64,000 bases of DNA, from contig NZ_RBXP01000018.1 of assembly GCF_003634965.1 (NCBI RefSeq), forward strand, positions 83,237-147,236, in the 5' to 3' direction. Source of the DNA: Azonexus fungiphilus. GTDB taxonomy: Bacteria > Pseudomonadota > Gammaproteobacteria > Burkholderiales > Rhodocyclaceae. Every line of letters starts with the position of its first letter. Within the stretch, counting starts at the first letter, position 1. The position numbers and the translations under genes are program-made. A model generated the notes under the pieces. The model was given only the letters and a program-made list of their open reading frames with translations, was not told the origin of the DNA and ran no database searches. Below are positions 49,602 to 59,231 of the stretch, in pieces.

Positions 49602-50495
49602 ATGAGCGATTTCGTTAGCGATTTTTGGAACCTGTACGTCATCGTGATCGTGCTCGCCAGTATTCTGGCTTGTGCGGTTCTCCTGATCGTCCAGGGCAAG
49701 GCAACTTTCACGCCGGGCAAGACGATGGGTCATGTCTGGGATGAAACCCTTGAGGAATACAACAACCCGATGCCCAAGTGGTGGAGCTGGTTGTTCGTCA
49801 TTACCGTGGTTTTCGCGCTGGTTTACCTGGCGCTTTATCCCGGCCTCGGCAACTTCAAGGGCATGCTCGGCTGGACGTCTGCCGGTCAGCACACCGCCGA
49901 AGTGGCCAAGATGGACGCCGCTGTCAAGCCGCTGTACGACAAGTACATGGCGATGGACCTGAAGGCTGTTGCCGGCGACAAGCAGGCGATGGAAATGGGC
50001 AAGCGTCTGTATCTGACCTACTGCATGCAGTGCCATGGCGCTGACGCACGCGGTGCCAAGGGCTTCCCGAATCTGACCGATGCCGACTGGCAGTGGGGTG
50101 GTGCGCCGGAGCAGATCGTCGAAACGATCTCCGCTGGTCGCATGGGCGTGATGCCTCCGCATGCCCAACTGGGTGGCGAGACGATCAAGGATCTGGCCAA
50201 CTACGTTCGTTCGCTGTCCGGTCTGCCGCATGACTCCGTTCGTGCCGGTAAGGGCCAGGTTGCGTTCAACGAAGCCGGTTGCGTTGGTTGCCACGGTGTT
50301 GATGGTACCGGCATGCAAGCTCTGGGTGCCCCGAACCTGACCGACAAGGTCTGGTTGTATGGCTCTTCCGAAGCAACCATTACCGAAACGATCACCAATG
50401 GCCGTCAGAACAAGATGCCGGCCTGGAAGGAATTCCTCGGTGACGCCAAGGTGCATCTGCTGGCTGCCTACGTGACCAGCCTGAGCGCCAAGTAA
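49602..50495 (+). CDS. ccoP: cbb3-type cytochrome c oxidase subunit III (diheme)
   Basis: This 297-residue protein has two N-terminal membrane helices separated by the conserved HVWDETLEEYNNPMPKWW, and two cytochrome c domains with CMQCH and CVGCH; axial methionines in GVMPPH and KMPAWKEFL. It accepts electrons from soluble cytochromes. A terminator follows. Confidence 0.98.
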   Translation: MSDFVSDFWNLYVIVIVLASILACAVLLIVQGKATFTPGKTMGHVWDETLEEYNNPMPKWWSWLFVITVVFALVYLALYPGLGNFKGMLGWTSAGQHTAEVAKMDAAVKPLYDKYMAMDLKAVAGDKQAMEMGKRLYLTYCMQCHGADARGAKGFPNLTDADWQWGGAPEQIVETISAGRMGVMPPHAQLGGETIKDLANYVRSLSGLPHDSVRAGKGQVAFNEAGCVGCHGVDGTGMQALGAPNLTDKVWLYGSSEATITETITNGRQNKMPAWKEFLGDAKVHLLAAYVTSLSAK

Positions 50496-50508
50496 GCTGT
50501 TGCGAAAG

Positions 50509-50537
50509 AAAGGGGGGGCTACGGCCTCCCCCTTTTT
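50509..50537 (+). terminator. Intrinsic terminator after ccoNOQP
   Basis: G-run AAAGGGGGGG paired with TCCCCC and followed by TTTTT. Confidence 0.8.
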
Positions 50538-50610
50538 GTTGGTCTGGCAGTGCTGGCTTATCAAAATTGCGTTGCTGCGGGCAGCGTAATTTCGATAAAG
50601 AGACTCGAAA

Positions 50611-52020
<1,410 letters not shown>

Positions 52021-52021
52021 C

Positions 52022-52540
52022 ATGAATGCGAGCATGACTTTGAAGAACGACAGCAAACCCTGGTACAAAGAACCCTGGCCGTGGATCCTGATGGCCGGGC
52101 CGGGGCTGGTCATCGTGGCGGCGATCATCACCATCTGGATTTCCGTGGTGACCAGTGATGGCCTCGTGACCGACGACTACTACAAGGAAGGCCTGGCAGT
52201 GAATCAGCGCATGCAGCGCGATCACCAGGCCAGCCAGCTCGGCCTGCACGCCGACCTGATGCGTGCGGGTCTTAACCTGCGTTTGCTGGTGACCAGCAGC
52301 GAGCCTTCGAGCTTGCCCGAGGTCATGAAGCTGCGCCTGGCGCACCCGACCATCGATGGCCGGGATCAAACGATCGAACTGAAATCCGAAGGGGCGGGTT
52401 TCTACGGGGGGGTACTGGCCGCGGATGTGGCCGGACGCTGGCATGTCACGCTTGAGGATCCTGCGGGCCAATGGCGTCTCCAGGGGGAATGGCATGCCAG
52501 TCTTGAAGAGCCGCTGCGCTTGGATGCGAAGGCGGATTGA
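52022..52540 (+). CDS. ccoH: cbb3 oxidase assembly protein CcoH/FixH
   Basis: A 172-residue membrane-anchored protein with WYKEPWPWILMAGPGLVIVAA (one helix), DDYYKEGLAVNQ and a periplasmic beta domain ending GRWHVTLEDPAGQWRL, as in FixH proteins that help assemble the cbb3 complex. It begins one base after the ccoG stop. Confidence 0.93.
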   Translation: MNASMTLKNDSKPWYKEPWPWILMAGPGLVIVAAIITIWISVVTSDGLVTDDYYKEGLAVNQRMQRDHQASQLGLHADLMRAGLNLRLLVTSSEPSSLPEVMKLRLAHPTIDGRDQTIELKSEGAGFYGGVLAADVAGRWHVTLEDPAGQWRLQGEWHASLEEPLRLDAKAD

Positions 52541-52565
52541 TTTTTTTGTTAGTGGGAGGTGACTT

Positions 52566-52706
52566 ATGGCTTGGGAACTGTTGTTTACCAGTGATATCGG
52601 CTTGATGAGCCTGGTTGTGATCGTCGGTGTCGTGGTGATCGGTGCTTACATGGGCAAGATCTACTCGAACAAGATGCACGAAGAGTTGGACGCCAAGGGC
52701 AAGTAA
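52566..52706 (+). CDS. Small DUF3149-type membrane protein
   Basis: A 46-residue protein: MAWELLFTSDIGLMSLVVIV, a hydrophobic helix to about residue 28, then YMGKIYSNKMHEEL and a Lys-rich end. It matches the pattern of DUF3149 proteins, commonly found next to ccoH in betaproteobacteria; function unknown. The ATG has GGGAGGTGA upstream. Confidence 0.85.
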   Translation: MAWELLFTSDIGLMSLVVIVGVVVIGAYMGKIYSNKMHEELDAKGK

Positions 52707-52722
52707 TTCGGCCCGTCGCGTG

Positions 52723-53388
52723 ATGAACAATCCCCGCCGCCATGCCAAGGGCCGCGGGGATTGTTTTTTTTCGCTGCCAGTGAGCTTGCTGTTGTCGCTG
52801 GTAATGCACCTCGTGTTGTTCTGGCCCGATTCCGGTAGTGGCGCGGGCGCGTCCGGCAAGGCGGGGCCGTTGCTGGCGCGGATCGTCGTCGATGAACCGA
52901 TTGCGCAAGCGCGGCCGGTGCTGCCTTCACCAAAGCGGGCGGCGCCCTCGCCGGCGAAAAATGCCGGAATTTCACGGTCGACCGTGAAATCCGGTGGATT
53001 TTCGTCGGCGGCCGCGAGTCTCGACGGGGATCGGGCGGCCGGTGATGATCGCGGTCCCGATCCGCTGCAGCTTGCAGAGTATCGCCTGGCGCTGGGAAAG
53101 ACCCTCTCGCGCCTGATCGATGAACCGTTGCGCCGGGATCTCGGTGCCGGGGTTGTCGTCCTCGAGCTTCATCGTTTGCCGACGCAGCGCCTGCCTGGTG
53201 TCGATCTGTTGCACTGTTCGTTACTGCCGGCTGCCGCCCAGCGCCTGCGCGCGCTGGCGCTTGTCGCGGCGCAGCAAACGCCGTGGCCGGCGGCCTGGGC
53301 GCGGCAGGAATTGCGACTGTCGCTGCAGTTGGTCGTCGCTCAGCCGGATGCGGCGGATTCGTGCTCCGGCGCCAGCGCATGCTCGTGA
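52723..53388 (+). CDS. TonB-like protein with one N-terminal membrane helix
   Basis: A 221-residue protein. Residues about 18-38 form a membrane helix (LPVSLLLSLVMHLVLFW), the middle is Ala/Pro/Arg/Ser-rich, and the last about 110 residues (QLAEYRLALGKTLSRLIDEPL, then GAGVVVLELHRLPT and LRLSLQLVVA) resemble a TonB C-terminal domain. No ExbB/ExbD genes are near. It contains a 22-base GTCGAC palindrome in frame and overlaps the convergent Nudix gene by 49 bases. Confidence 0.65.
   Translation: MNNPRRHAKGRGDCFFSLPVSLLLSLVMHLVLFWPDSGSGAGASGKAGPLLARIVVDEPIAQARPVLPSPKRAAPSPAKNAGISRSTVKSGGFSSAAASLDGDRAAGDDRGPDPLQLAEYRLALGKTLSRLIDEPLRRDLGAGVVVLELHRLPTQRLPGVDLLHCSLLPAAAQRLRALALVAAQQTPWPAAWARQELRLSLQLVVAQPDAADSCSGASACS
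52961..52995. repeat. GTCGAC palindrome inside the TonB-like gene
   Basis: Perfect 22-base palindrome at 52969-52990: ATTTC, ACGGTCGACCGT, GAAAT; flanked by imperfect CCGG arms. It encodes the segment ISRSTVKS in the low-complexity linker. Confidence 0.85.
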
Positions 53389-53894
53389 AAGCCGAAGTGG
53401 CCGTTCTGGCGGTCGGCCAGGTAGGCCTCGAGGCACAGCCGCACGCTGCGGAACGACAGTTCGCGCCAGGGGATTTCATCGGCGGTGAACAGCGCGACTT
53501 CCAGACTTTCCTCGCCCGCGGCAAATGCGGGTGAAGGCATCCGGCCACGGTAGAACAGATGGATCTGGTTGATGTGGGCGATGCTGACAAGGGCGAAGGC
53601 GGCGTCGATGGCGACCCGGGCTCCCGCTTCCTCCTGGGTTTCCCTTGCGGCAGCCTGTGCTGTCGTTTCGCCGTTTTCCATGAAGCCGGCGGGTAGCGTC
53701 CAGTAACCGAGGCGAGGTTCGATGGCCCGCCGGCAGAGCAGGATGCGCCCCTGCCATTCGGCAATGCAGCCGACGATCAGGCGCGGATTGTCGTAGTGGA
53801 TGTGTCCGCAAACGCTGCACACCAGGCGGTGCAGGTTGTCGCCGGGCGGGACCTGGCGGGTCGCGGCGTTGCCGCATTGAATGCAGTACGACAT
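53340..53894 (-). CDS. Nudix hydrolase with N-terminal zinc ribbon (NudC-like)
   Basis: A 184-residue protein. CIQCGNAAT and CSVCGHIHYDNP form a zinc ribbon; the Nudix box is GFMENGETTAQAAARETQEE followed by AG. It hydrolyses a nucleoside diphosphate derivative; NADH pyrophosphatases and ADP-ribose hydrolases share this layout. ATG 53894 gives MSYCIQCG. The last 49 bases overlap the TonB-like gene on the other strand. Confidence 0.9.
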   Translation of the reverse strand: MSYCIQCGNAATRQVPPGDNLHRLVCSVCGHIHYDNPRLIVGCIAEWQGRILLCRRAIEPRLGYWTLPAGFMENGETTAQAAARETQEEAGARVAIDAAFALVSIAHINQIHLFYRGRMPSPAFAAGEESLEVALFTADEIPWRELSFRSVRLCLEAYLADRQNGHFGFHEHALAPEHESAASG

Positions 53895-53980
53895 GTCGGG
53901 CTTCGGAAAACGGTCGGGAGCGTGCACTCTAACACCGCGTTTCCCCGGCGAATAAAGCTGCTGCGGGAGGGCAACTTCCT

Positions 53981-54010
53981 TTGCGCTTCCCGGAAGCCTG
54001 TGGATACAAT
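53981..54010 (+). promoter_or_regulatory. Predicted sigma-70 promoter of motAB
   Basis: TTGCGC (53981-53986), 18 bases, TACAAT (54005-54010). Start near 54017; leader about 58 bases. No sigma-28 box was found. Confidence 0.55.
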
Positions 54011-54074
54011 AGCGTCAAGCAGAAAAACGGTTTAACCGTTCCGCCACCTCCGTCGGCGCAACAAGGGGCTCCAC

Positions 54075-54932
54075 ATGTTTTTGATCGTCGGCTACATCAT
54101 CATCCTGGCTTCGTCGCTCGGTACCTACGCCGTGCACGGCAGCCTGCTGGCGCTGTGGGTTCCCCTCGAGTACGTGGCGATCATCGGCCTGACCATCGGT
54201 GGTTTCGTCGCCGGCAACAACATCAAGGTGATCAAGGCGACGGTCGCCGCCGTCCCCGGCGTGCTCAAGGGCTCGCCGTACAACAAGGCCTATTACGTCG
54301 ACGCGCTGGCGCTGCTGTTCGAAATCCTGTCCAAGGTGCGCAAGGAAGGCCTGATGTCGATCGAAAACGACGTCGAGAACCCCGAGGCCAGCCCGATTTT
54401 CTCGAAATATCCGAACATCGTCTCCGATCACCACGTGCTCGAATTCATGACCGACTACCTGCGGATGATGGTCGGCGGCAACCTCAATACCGTGGAAATC
54501 GAGAGCCTGATGGATGTCGAGCTGGAAACCCATCACCATGAGGCGGTCGAGCCGGCGCACGTCGTTTCCAAGGTTGGCGATGCGACGCCGGCCTTCGGTA
54601 TCGTCGTCGCGGTGATGGGCGTGGTCAACGTCATGGGCTCGGTTGGCGAGCCGCCGGCGGTGCTGGGCAAGATGATCGGCGGCGCTCTGGTTGGTACTTT
54701 TCTTGGTATTCTCGTCTCTTATGGTTTTGTTGCTCCGGTTGCAGGTCTGCTCGATCAGCGTGCCCAGGAGTCGGGAACTATCTACAAGACGATCAAGATG
54801 GTTCTGCTCGCCTCGATGTCGGGTTATGCACCGCAGGTCGCCATCGAGTTTGGGCGCAAGACGCTTGGTGCGCATGATCGGCCGAGTTTCCGCGAGCTCG
54901 AGGAAGAGCTCAAGGCGCGCAAGGGCAAGTAA
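54075..54932 (+). CDS. motA: Flagellar stator protein MotA
   Basis: This 285-residue protein has four membrane segments, the cytoplasmic charge-bearing loop and the MotA features MFLIVGYIIILASSLGTYA, GDATPAFGIVVAVMGVVNVMG and LVGTFLGILVSYGFVAP. With MotB it couples proton flow to rotor torque. It is followed by motB after 30 bases. Confidence 0.97.
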   Translation: MFLIVGYIIILASSLGTYAVHGSLLALWVPLEYVAIIGLTIGGFVAGNNIKVIKATVAAVPGVLKGSPYNKAYYVDALALLFEILSKVRKEGLMSIENDVENPEASPIFSKYPNIVSDHHVLEFMTDYLRMMVGGNLNTVEIESLMDVELETHHHEAVEPAHVVSKVGDATPAFGIVVAVMGVVNVMGSVGEPPAVLGKMIGGALVGTFLGILVSYGFVAPVAGLLDQRAQESGTIYKTIKMVLLASMSGYAPQVAIEFGRKTLGAHDRPSFRELEEELKARKGK

Positions 54933-54962
54933 GCCCGCAGCGCCGATCCTCTGTGAGCCACG

Positions 54963-55904
54963 ATGAGCGACGACTCCACACGCCCGATAGTCATCAAACG
55001 CAAGAAGGTCGTTGCGGGAGGTGCCCATGGCGGCGCCTGGAAGATCGCCTACGCCGACTTCGTGACCGCGATGATGGCCTTCTTCCTGCTGATGTGGCTG
55101 CTTGGTTCGACGGCCAAGGGCGACCTGCAGGGGATCGCCGACTATTTCCAGAATCCGATGAAGGTCGCCATGAGCGGTGGTGCTGGCTCCGGTGACGCGA
55201 CCAGCATCCTCAAGGGCGGCGGTCAGGATTTGACCCGACAGTCCGGGCAGGTCAAGCGCGGCGAGGTCGAGGCCAAGAAAACCACCTCCTTCTCGAAGGA
55301 GGCTCAACTCGAGTTCCAGCGCAAGGAGCGCGAGCGCCTCGAGGTACTCAAGGCCGACATCGAGAAGATGATCGAACAAAGTCCGCAGCTCGCGCAGTTC
55401 AAGAAGCAGCTACTCCTCGACATCACCTCGGAAGGCTTGCGCATCCAGATCGTCGATGAGCAGAACCGTCCGATGTTCGATTCCGGCGGCGACGAGATCA
55501 AGCCCTACGCCCGCGACCTGTTGCGCCAGATCGGCAAGGCGCTGAACGGCGTCTCGAACCGCATCAGCCTGGCCGGCCACACCGATGCCGCGCCGTTCGT
55601 CGGCGGCGTCCAGGGGTTCTCCAATTGGGAGTTGTCGACCAACCGGGCCAATGCCTCGCGACGGGAGCTGGTGGCCGGCGGCATGGAGGCGCACAAGATG
55701 ATCCGCGTCGTCGGCCTCGGCTCGACGGTGCTGTTCGACAAGAACGACCCGCTCAATCCCGTCAATCGCCGGATCAGCATCGTCGTCCTCAATCAGCGGA
55801 CGGAAAAGGCAATCCTGAGCGAGGAAAGCGGGGCCGACGAGGTGGCAGACGACGCGGCGCCGTTGCTGGATTTGCCGAATACCCCGAACGGCAGGGCCGG
55901 CTGA
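54963..55904 (+). CDS. motB: Flagellar stator protein MotB
   Basis: This 313-residue protein has one membrane helix with the proton-binding Asp (AYADFVTAMMAFFLLMWLLG), a plug/linker (about 60-150) and an OmpA-like peptidoglycan-binding domain with SLAGHTDAAPF and NWELSTNRANASR. It anchors the stator to the wall. Confidence 0.97.
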   Translation: MSDDSTRPIVIKRKKVVAGGAHGGAWKIAYADFVTAMMAFFLLMWLLGSTAKGDLQGIADYFQNPMKVAMSGGAGSGDATSILKGGGQDLTRQSGQVKRGEVEAKKTTSFSKEAQLEFQRKERERLEVLKADIEKMIEQSPQLAQFKKQLLLDITSEGLRIQIVDEQNRPMFDSGGDEIKPYARDLLRQIGKALNGVSNRISLAGHTDAAPFVGGVQGFSNWELSTNRANASRRELVAGGMEAHKMIRVVGLGSTVLFDKNDPLNPVNRRISIVVLNQRTEKAILSEESGADEVADDAAPLLDLPNTPNGRAG

Positions 55905-55989
55905 GCCGGTCGTCGCCGGCGGCACGGTGGATGCCGGTGCCGGATGTCGGCGCGCAAACTGAAATGATCTGATCGAGAAAGAGGAAAAA

Positions 55990-56355
55990 ATGGCCAAAAC
56001 CATTCTTGCAGTTGATGACTCCGCGTCCATTCGCCAAATGGTGTCCTTTACGCTGAAGAGCGCCGGCTACGATGTCGTCGAGGCTGTCGACGGGCAGGAT
56101 GGGCTGGACAAGGCCAAGGCGCGCGGCGTCAATCTGGTGCTGACCGACCAGAACATGCCGCGCATGGATGGCCTGACCCTGATCAAGAGCCTGCGGGCGA
56201 TGCCGCAGTATGCTTCGACGCCGATCCTGATGCTGACCACCGAATCCTCCGATGCAATGAAGTCGCAGGGGCGCGCCGCCGGCGCTACCGGCTGGCTGGT
56301 CAAGCCCTTCGACCCGCAGAAGCTGATCGAAGTCGTGCGCAAGGTGATCGGCTGA
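55990..56355 (+). CDS. cheY: Chemotaxis response regulator CheY
   Basis: A 121-residue single receiver domain with Asp9/Asp10, phosphorylation site Asp53 (LVLTDQNMPRMDG), Thr in LMLTTESSD and Lys105 (WLVKPFD). It carries the CheA signal, normally to the flagellar switch. First gene of the che run; GAAAGAGGAAAAA precedes the ATG. Confidence 0.95.
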   Translation: MAKTILAVDDSASIRQMVSFTLKSAGYDVVEAVDGQDGLDKAKARGVNLVLTDQNMPRMDGLTLIKSLRAMPQYASTPILMLTTESSDAMKSQGRAAGATGWLVKPFDPQKLIEVVRKVIG

Positions 56356-56420
56356 GCATCCGCCGCCCGTCCGCTGCCCATGCGGTCGCGGCTTCGGATG
56401 CGGCCGACTGAGGAGGAAGC

Positions 56421-58688
56421 ATGTCCATCGACATGAGTCAGTTTTACCAGGTGTTTTTCGAGGAATCCGAAGAGCACCTGGCGACCATGGAGTCGTTGTT
56501 GCTCGGGCTGGATGTCGACCATCCGGATCTCGAGCAACTGAACGCGATTTTCCGGGCGGCCCATTCGATCAAGGGGAGTGCTGGCACCTTCGGTTTCACC
56601 GACCTCGCCGAAACGACGCATATTCTCGAGAATCTCCTCGATCGCATCCGCAAGTCGGAACTGCGCCTGCGCGCCGACATGGTCGATGCCTTCCTGCAGG
56701 CTGGCGATGTCCTGCGCGGCATGCTCGATGCCCACCAGGGGCGAGGTGCCGCCGATCCGGCCGCAGTCGCCGCAGTCTGTGAGCGTTTGCGTCATCTCTC
56801 CGATGGTGACCGGGGGCTGCCGTCTGCGCCGGTTGCTGTGGCGGCGCCAGTGCTGGCCGAGCAGTCCGGCGGCGCCGGCCAGCGCTGGTTCGCGATCGAT
56901 TTCGTGCCGGCAGCGGCGGCGCTTGGACGCGGCATCGACAACCTGCTCGATGAGTTGCGTGGATTTGGCACCCTGGAGGTCGTCGACCGTCCACTGCCCG
57001 ATGATCCTGCCGGCGGGCGCTGGCATTTGCGCCTGCTGACCGACCGCGCGCAGGAGAGTTTTGTCGACCAGGTCGATTTCGTCGCCGAAGCCGGCGCCTG
57101 GCGGATTGCCGATGAGGCGACCGAGGCCGGCGAAGCTTTCGGTTTCTTCGAGGACAGCCCAGGGGCGCCGGCGGCATTGGCATCGGCTGACGACGGTGAT
57201 GGTGCCTATGGATTTTTTGCGCCGCTGGCCGAGTCCGCAGTGGCTGAGGAGGGCGATGGCTTCGGTTTCTTTGCCCCCTTGCCGACGCCGGCCGAGGCCC
57301 CGGCGACGGCTGGCGACGAGGCTTACGGGTTTTTCGAGCCCTTGCCGGCGACAGCTGCGCCAGTGGTCGAAGAGGGCGAGGGTTACGGTTTTTTCGCTCC
57401 CTTGCCCGTGCCGCCCGCCGCCGAGCCGCTGCCTGCCAGACCGGTCGAAGTCCCGGTCGCCATCGACAAGCCGGCCGCCCGTGTCGCCAAGGGGGCGGCT
57501 GCGGCGACCGATTCCTCGATCCGGGTCAGCGTCGAGAAGGTCGACCAGTTGATCAACCTGGTCGGCGAACTGGTGATCACCCAGGCCATGCTGCTGCAGT
57601 CGGCCGCCCAGATGCTCGATGCTGCGCCGGAGAGGCTGCTCAACGGCCTGACCCAGCTTGAGCGCAACACCCGGGATCTGCAGGAGTCGGTGATGTCGAT
57701 CCGGATGATGCCGATCTCCTTCGTCTTTTCGCGTTTCCCGCGGGTGGTCCGCGATCTCTCGGCAAAGCTCGGCAAGCAGGTTGAACTGAAAACCATGGGC
57801 GAGACGACCGAGCTCGACAAGAGCCTGATCGAACGCATTGCCGATCCGCTGACCCATTTGATCCGCAACAGCCTCGATCACGGCATCGAAGCGCCGGAAA
57901 AGCGGGTTGCCGCGGGCAAGAGCCCGACCGGGACGATTACCCTGAAGGCCTATCATCAGGGCGGCAACATCGTCATCGAGGTTGGCGACGACGGTGCCGG
58001 CCTGCCGCGCGAGAAAATCCTGCAGAAGGCGCGCGAACGCGGCCTGCCGGTATCCGAGCAGATGAGCGATCAGGAGGTGTTCAACCTGATCTTCGAGGCC
58101 GGCTTCTCGACCGCCGAACAGATCACCGACGTTTCCGGTCGCGGCGTCGGCATGGACGTCGTCCGCCGCAACATCCAGTCAATGGGTGGCCGGGTCGAAA
58201 TCGATTCGATGTACGGCATCGGCACCCGGATGACCGTGCGCCTGCCGCTGACCCTGGCCATCCTCGACGGGATGTCGGTGGCGGTGGGTGACCAGATCTA
58301 CATCCTGCCGTTGTCCTACGTGCTCGAATCGCTGCAGCCGATGGCCGGCGACATCAAGACGCTGACCAACCAGGCGCGTGTCGTCCAGGTGCGCGGCGAA
58401 TACCTGCCGGTCGTCGTGCTGCACGAGATGTTCGGCCTGAAGTCCGCGTGGAACGACTTCATGCAGGGCATCATGGTCGTGCTCGATGCCGATGGTGCGC
58501 GTGTCGCGCTGTTTGTCGACGCCCTGCTCGGCCAGCACCAGGTGGTGATCAAGAGCCTCGAGGCCAACTATCGCAAGGTGCCGGGAATCTCCGGGGCAAC
58601 GATCATGGGCGATGGCCATGTCGCGCTGATTCTCGATGTCTCGGCGATTGCCGGGATGGCCAGAAACCATACGCAGAAAGCCGGTTGA
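56421..58688 (+). CDS. cheA: Chemotaxis histidine kinase CheA with GFF repeats
   Basis: A 755-residue kinase: Hpt domain with phospho-His48 (FRAAHSIKGSAGTFGF), a linker region, dimerisation helix (SSIRVSVEKVDQLINLVGEL), ATPase (HLIRNSLDHGIE, VGDDGAGLP, GRGVGMDVV) and CheW-like C-terminus. The linker holds five [YF]GFF repeats with Gly at residues 241, 264, 282, 303 and 323, mostly followed by x-P-L/P and separated by acidic/Ala-Pro-rich spacers. The P2 domain is not recognisable; the repeats could be CheY or other partner docking sites. Confidence 0.96.
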   Translation: MSIDMSQFYQVFFEESEEHLATMESLLLGLDVDHPDLEQLNAIFRAAHSIKGSAGTFGFTDLAETTHILENLLDRIRKSELRLRADMVDAFLQAGDVLRGMLDAHQGRGAADPAAVAAVCERLRHLSDGDRGLPSAPVAVAAPVLAEQSGGAGQRWFAIDFVPAAAALGRGIDNLLDELRGFGTLEVVDRPLPDDPAGGRWHLRLLTDRAQESFVDQVDFVAEAGAWRIADEATEAGEAFGFFEDSPGAPAALASADDGDGAYGFFAPLAESAVAEEGDGFGFFAPLPTPAEAPATAGDEAYGFFEPLPATAAPVVEEGEGYGFFAPLPVPPAAEPLPARPVEVPVAIDKPAARVAKGAAAATDSSIRVSVEKVDQLINLVGELVITQAMLLQSAAQMLDAAPERLLNGLTQLERNTRDLQESVMSIRMMPISFVFSRFPRVVRDLSAKLGKQVELKTMGETTELDKSLIERIADPLTHLIRNSLDHGIEAPEKRVAAGKSPTGTITLKAYHQGGNIVIEVGDDGAGLPREKILQKARERGLPVSEQMSDQEVFNLIFEAGFSTAEQITDVSGRGVGMDVVRRNIQSMGGRVEIDSMYGIGTRMTVRLPLTLAILDGMSVAVGDQIYILPLSYVLESLQPMAGDIKTLTNQARVVQVRGEYLPVVVLHEMFGLKSAWNDFMQGIMVVLDADGARVALFVDALLGQHQVVIKSLEANYRKVPGISGATIMGDGHVALILDVSAIAGMARNHTQKAG
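57129..57410 (+). repeat. Five tandem GFF-motif repeats within cheA
   Basis: Units of 18-23 codons, each with FGFFEDS-, YGFFAPL-, FGFFAPLP-, YGFFEPLP- or YGFFAPLP-type motif after acidic residues. Codon use differs between copies, so the repeats are old rather than newly expanded. Confidence 0.85.
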
Positions 58689-58706
58689 CCGGCAGATGAG
58701 GAGTCA

Positions 58707-59207
58707 ATGATGGAACCGATGACCCAGGCCGGCGCAACTGCGGAAGATGATCTGCTGGCCAGCGAATACCTGACGTTCACGCTGGGGAGTGAGGAATATG
58801 CGATCGATATCCTCAAGGTCCAGGAGATCCGCGGCTACGAGGTGCCGACGCTGATCGCCAACGCACCGCCGTTCATCAAGGGGGTGATCAACCTGCGTGG
58901 CATCATCGTTCCCATCGTCGACCTGCGCATCAAGTTCAATCTGGGCAAGGTCGAGTACACGCCGTTCACCGTGGTCATCATCCTCAATATTGCCGGCCGC
59001 GTCATCGGTGCCGTCGTCGATAGCGTTTCCGACGTCCTTTCGCTGACGGCCGCACAGATTCGCCCGGCCCCCGATTTTTCCGGTACCTTCGACACCAAGT
59101 ACATCCTTGGGCTGGCCAGCGTCGAGCAGCGGATGTTGATCGTGACCGATATCGAGCGCCTGATGACCAGCGCCGACATGGCACTGATCGATGCCGCCGC
59201 CGATTGA
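58707..59207 (+). CDS. cheW: Chemotaxis adaptor CheW
   Basis: This 166-residue CheW-domain protein shows [36 protein letters not shown] and [13 protein letters not shown]. It links chemoreceptors to CheA in the signalling array. It lies 18 bases after cheA. Confidence 0.97.
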   Translation: MMEPMTQAGATAEDDLLASEYLTFTLGSEEYAIDILKVQEIRGYEVPTLIANAPPFIKGVINLRGIIVPIVDLRIKFNLGKVEYTPFTVVIILNIAGRVIGAVVDSVSDVLSLTAAQIRPAPDFSGTFDTKYILGLASVEQRMLIVTDIERLMTSADMALIDAAAD

Positions 59208-59231
59208 CGCCGGGATAGGGGAGGGCGGGGA

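Noticed and set aside
50562..50592. Imperfect inverted repeat before ccoG as an ANR/FNR box
   Set aside because: Symmetry is broken and neither half matches TTGAY-N4-RTCAA.
53950..53990. Sigma-28 promoter for motA
   Set aside because: AATAAAG is present but no GCCGATAA-type -10 at the right distance; a sigma-70 promoter fits better.
57537..57546. AAGGTCGACC in cheA
   Set aside because: Encodes the conserved KVDQ of the dimerisation helix; no motif arms.
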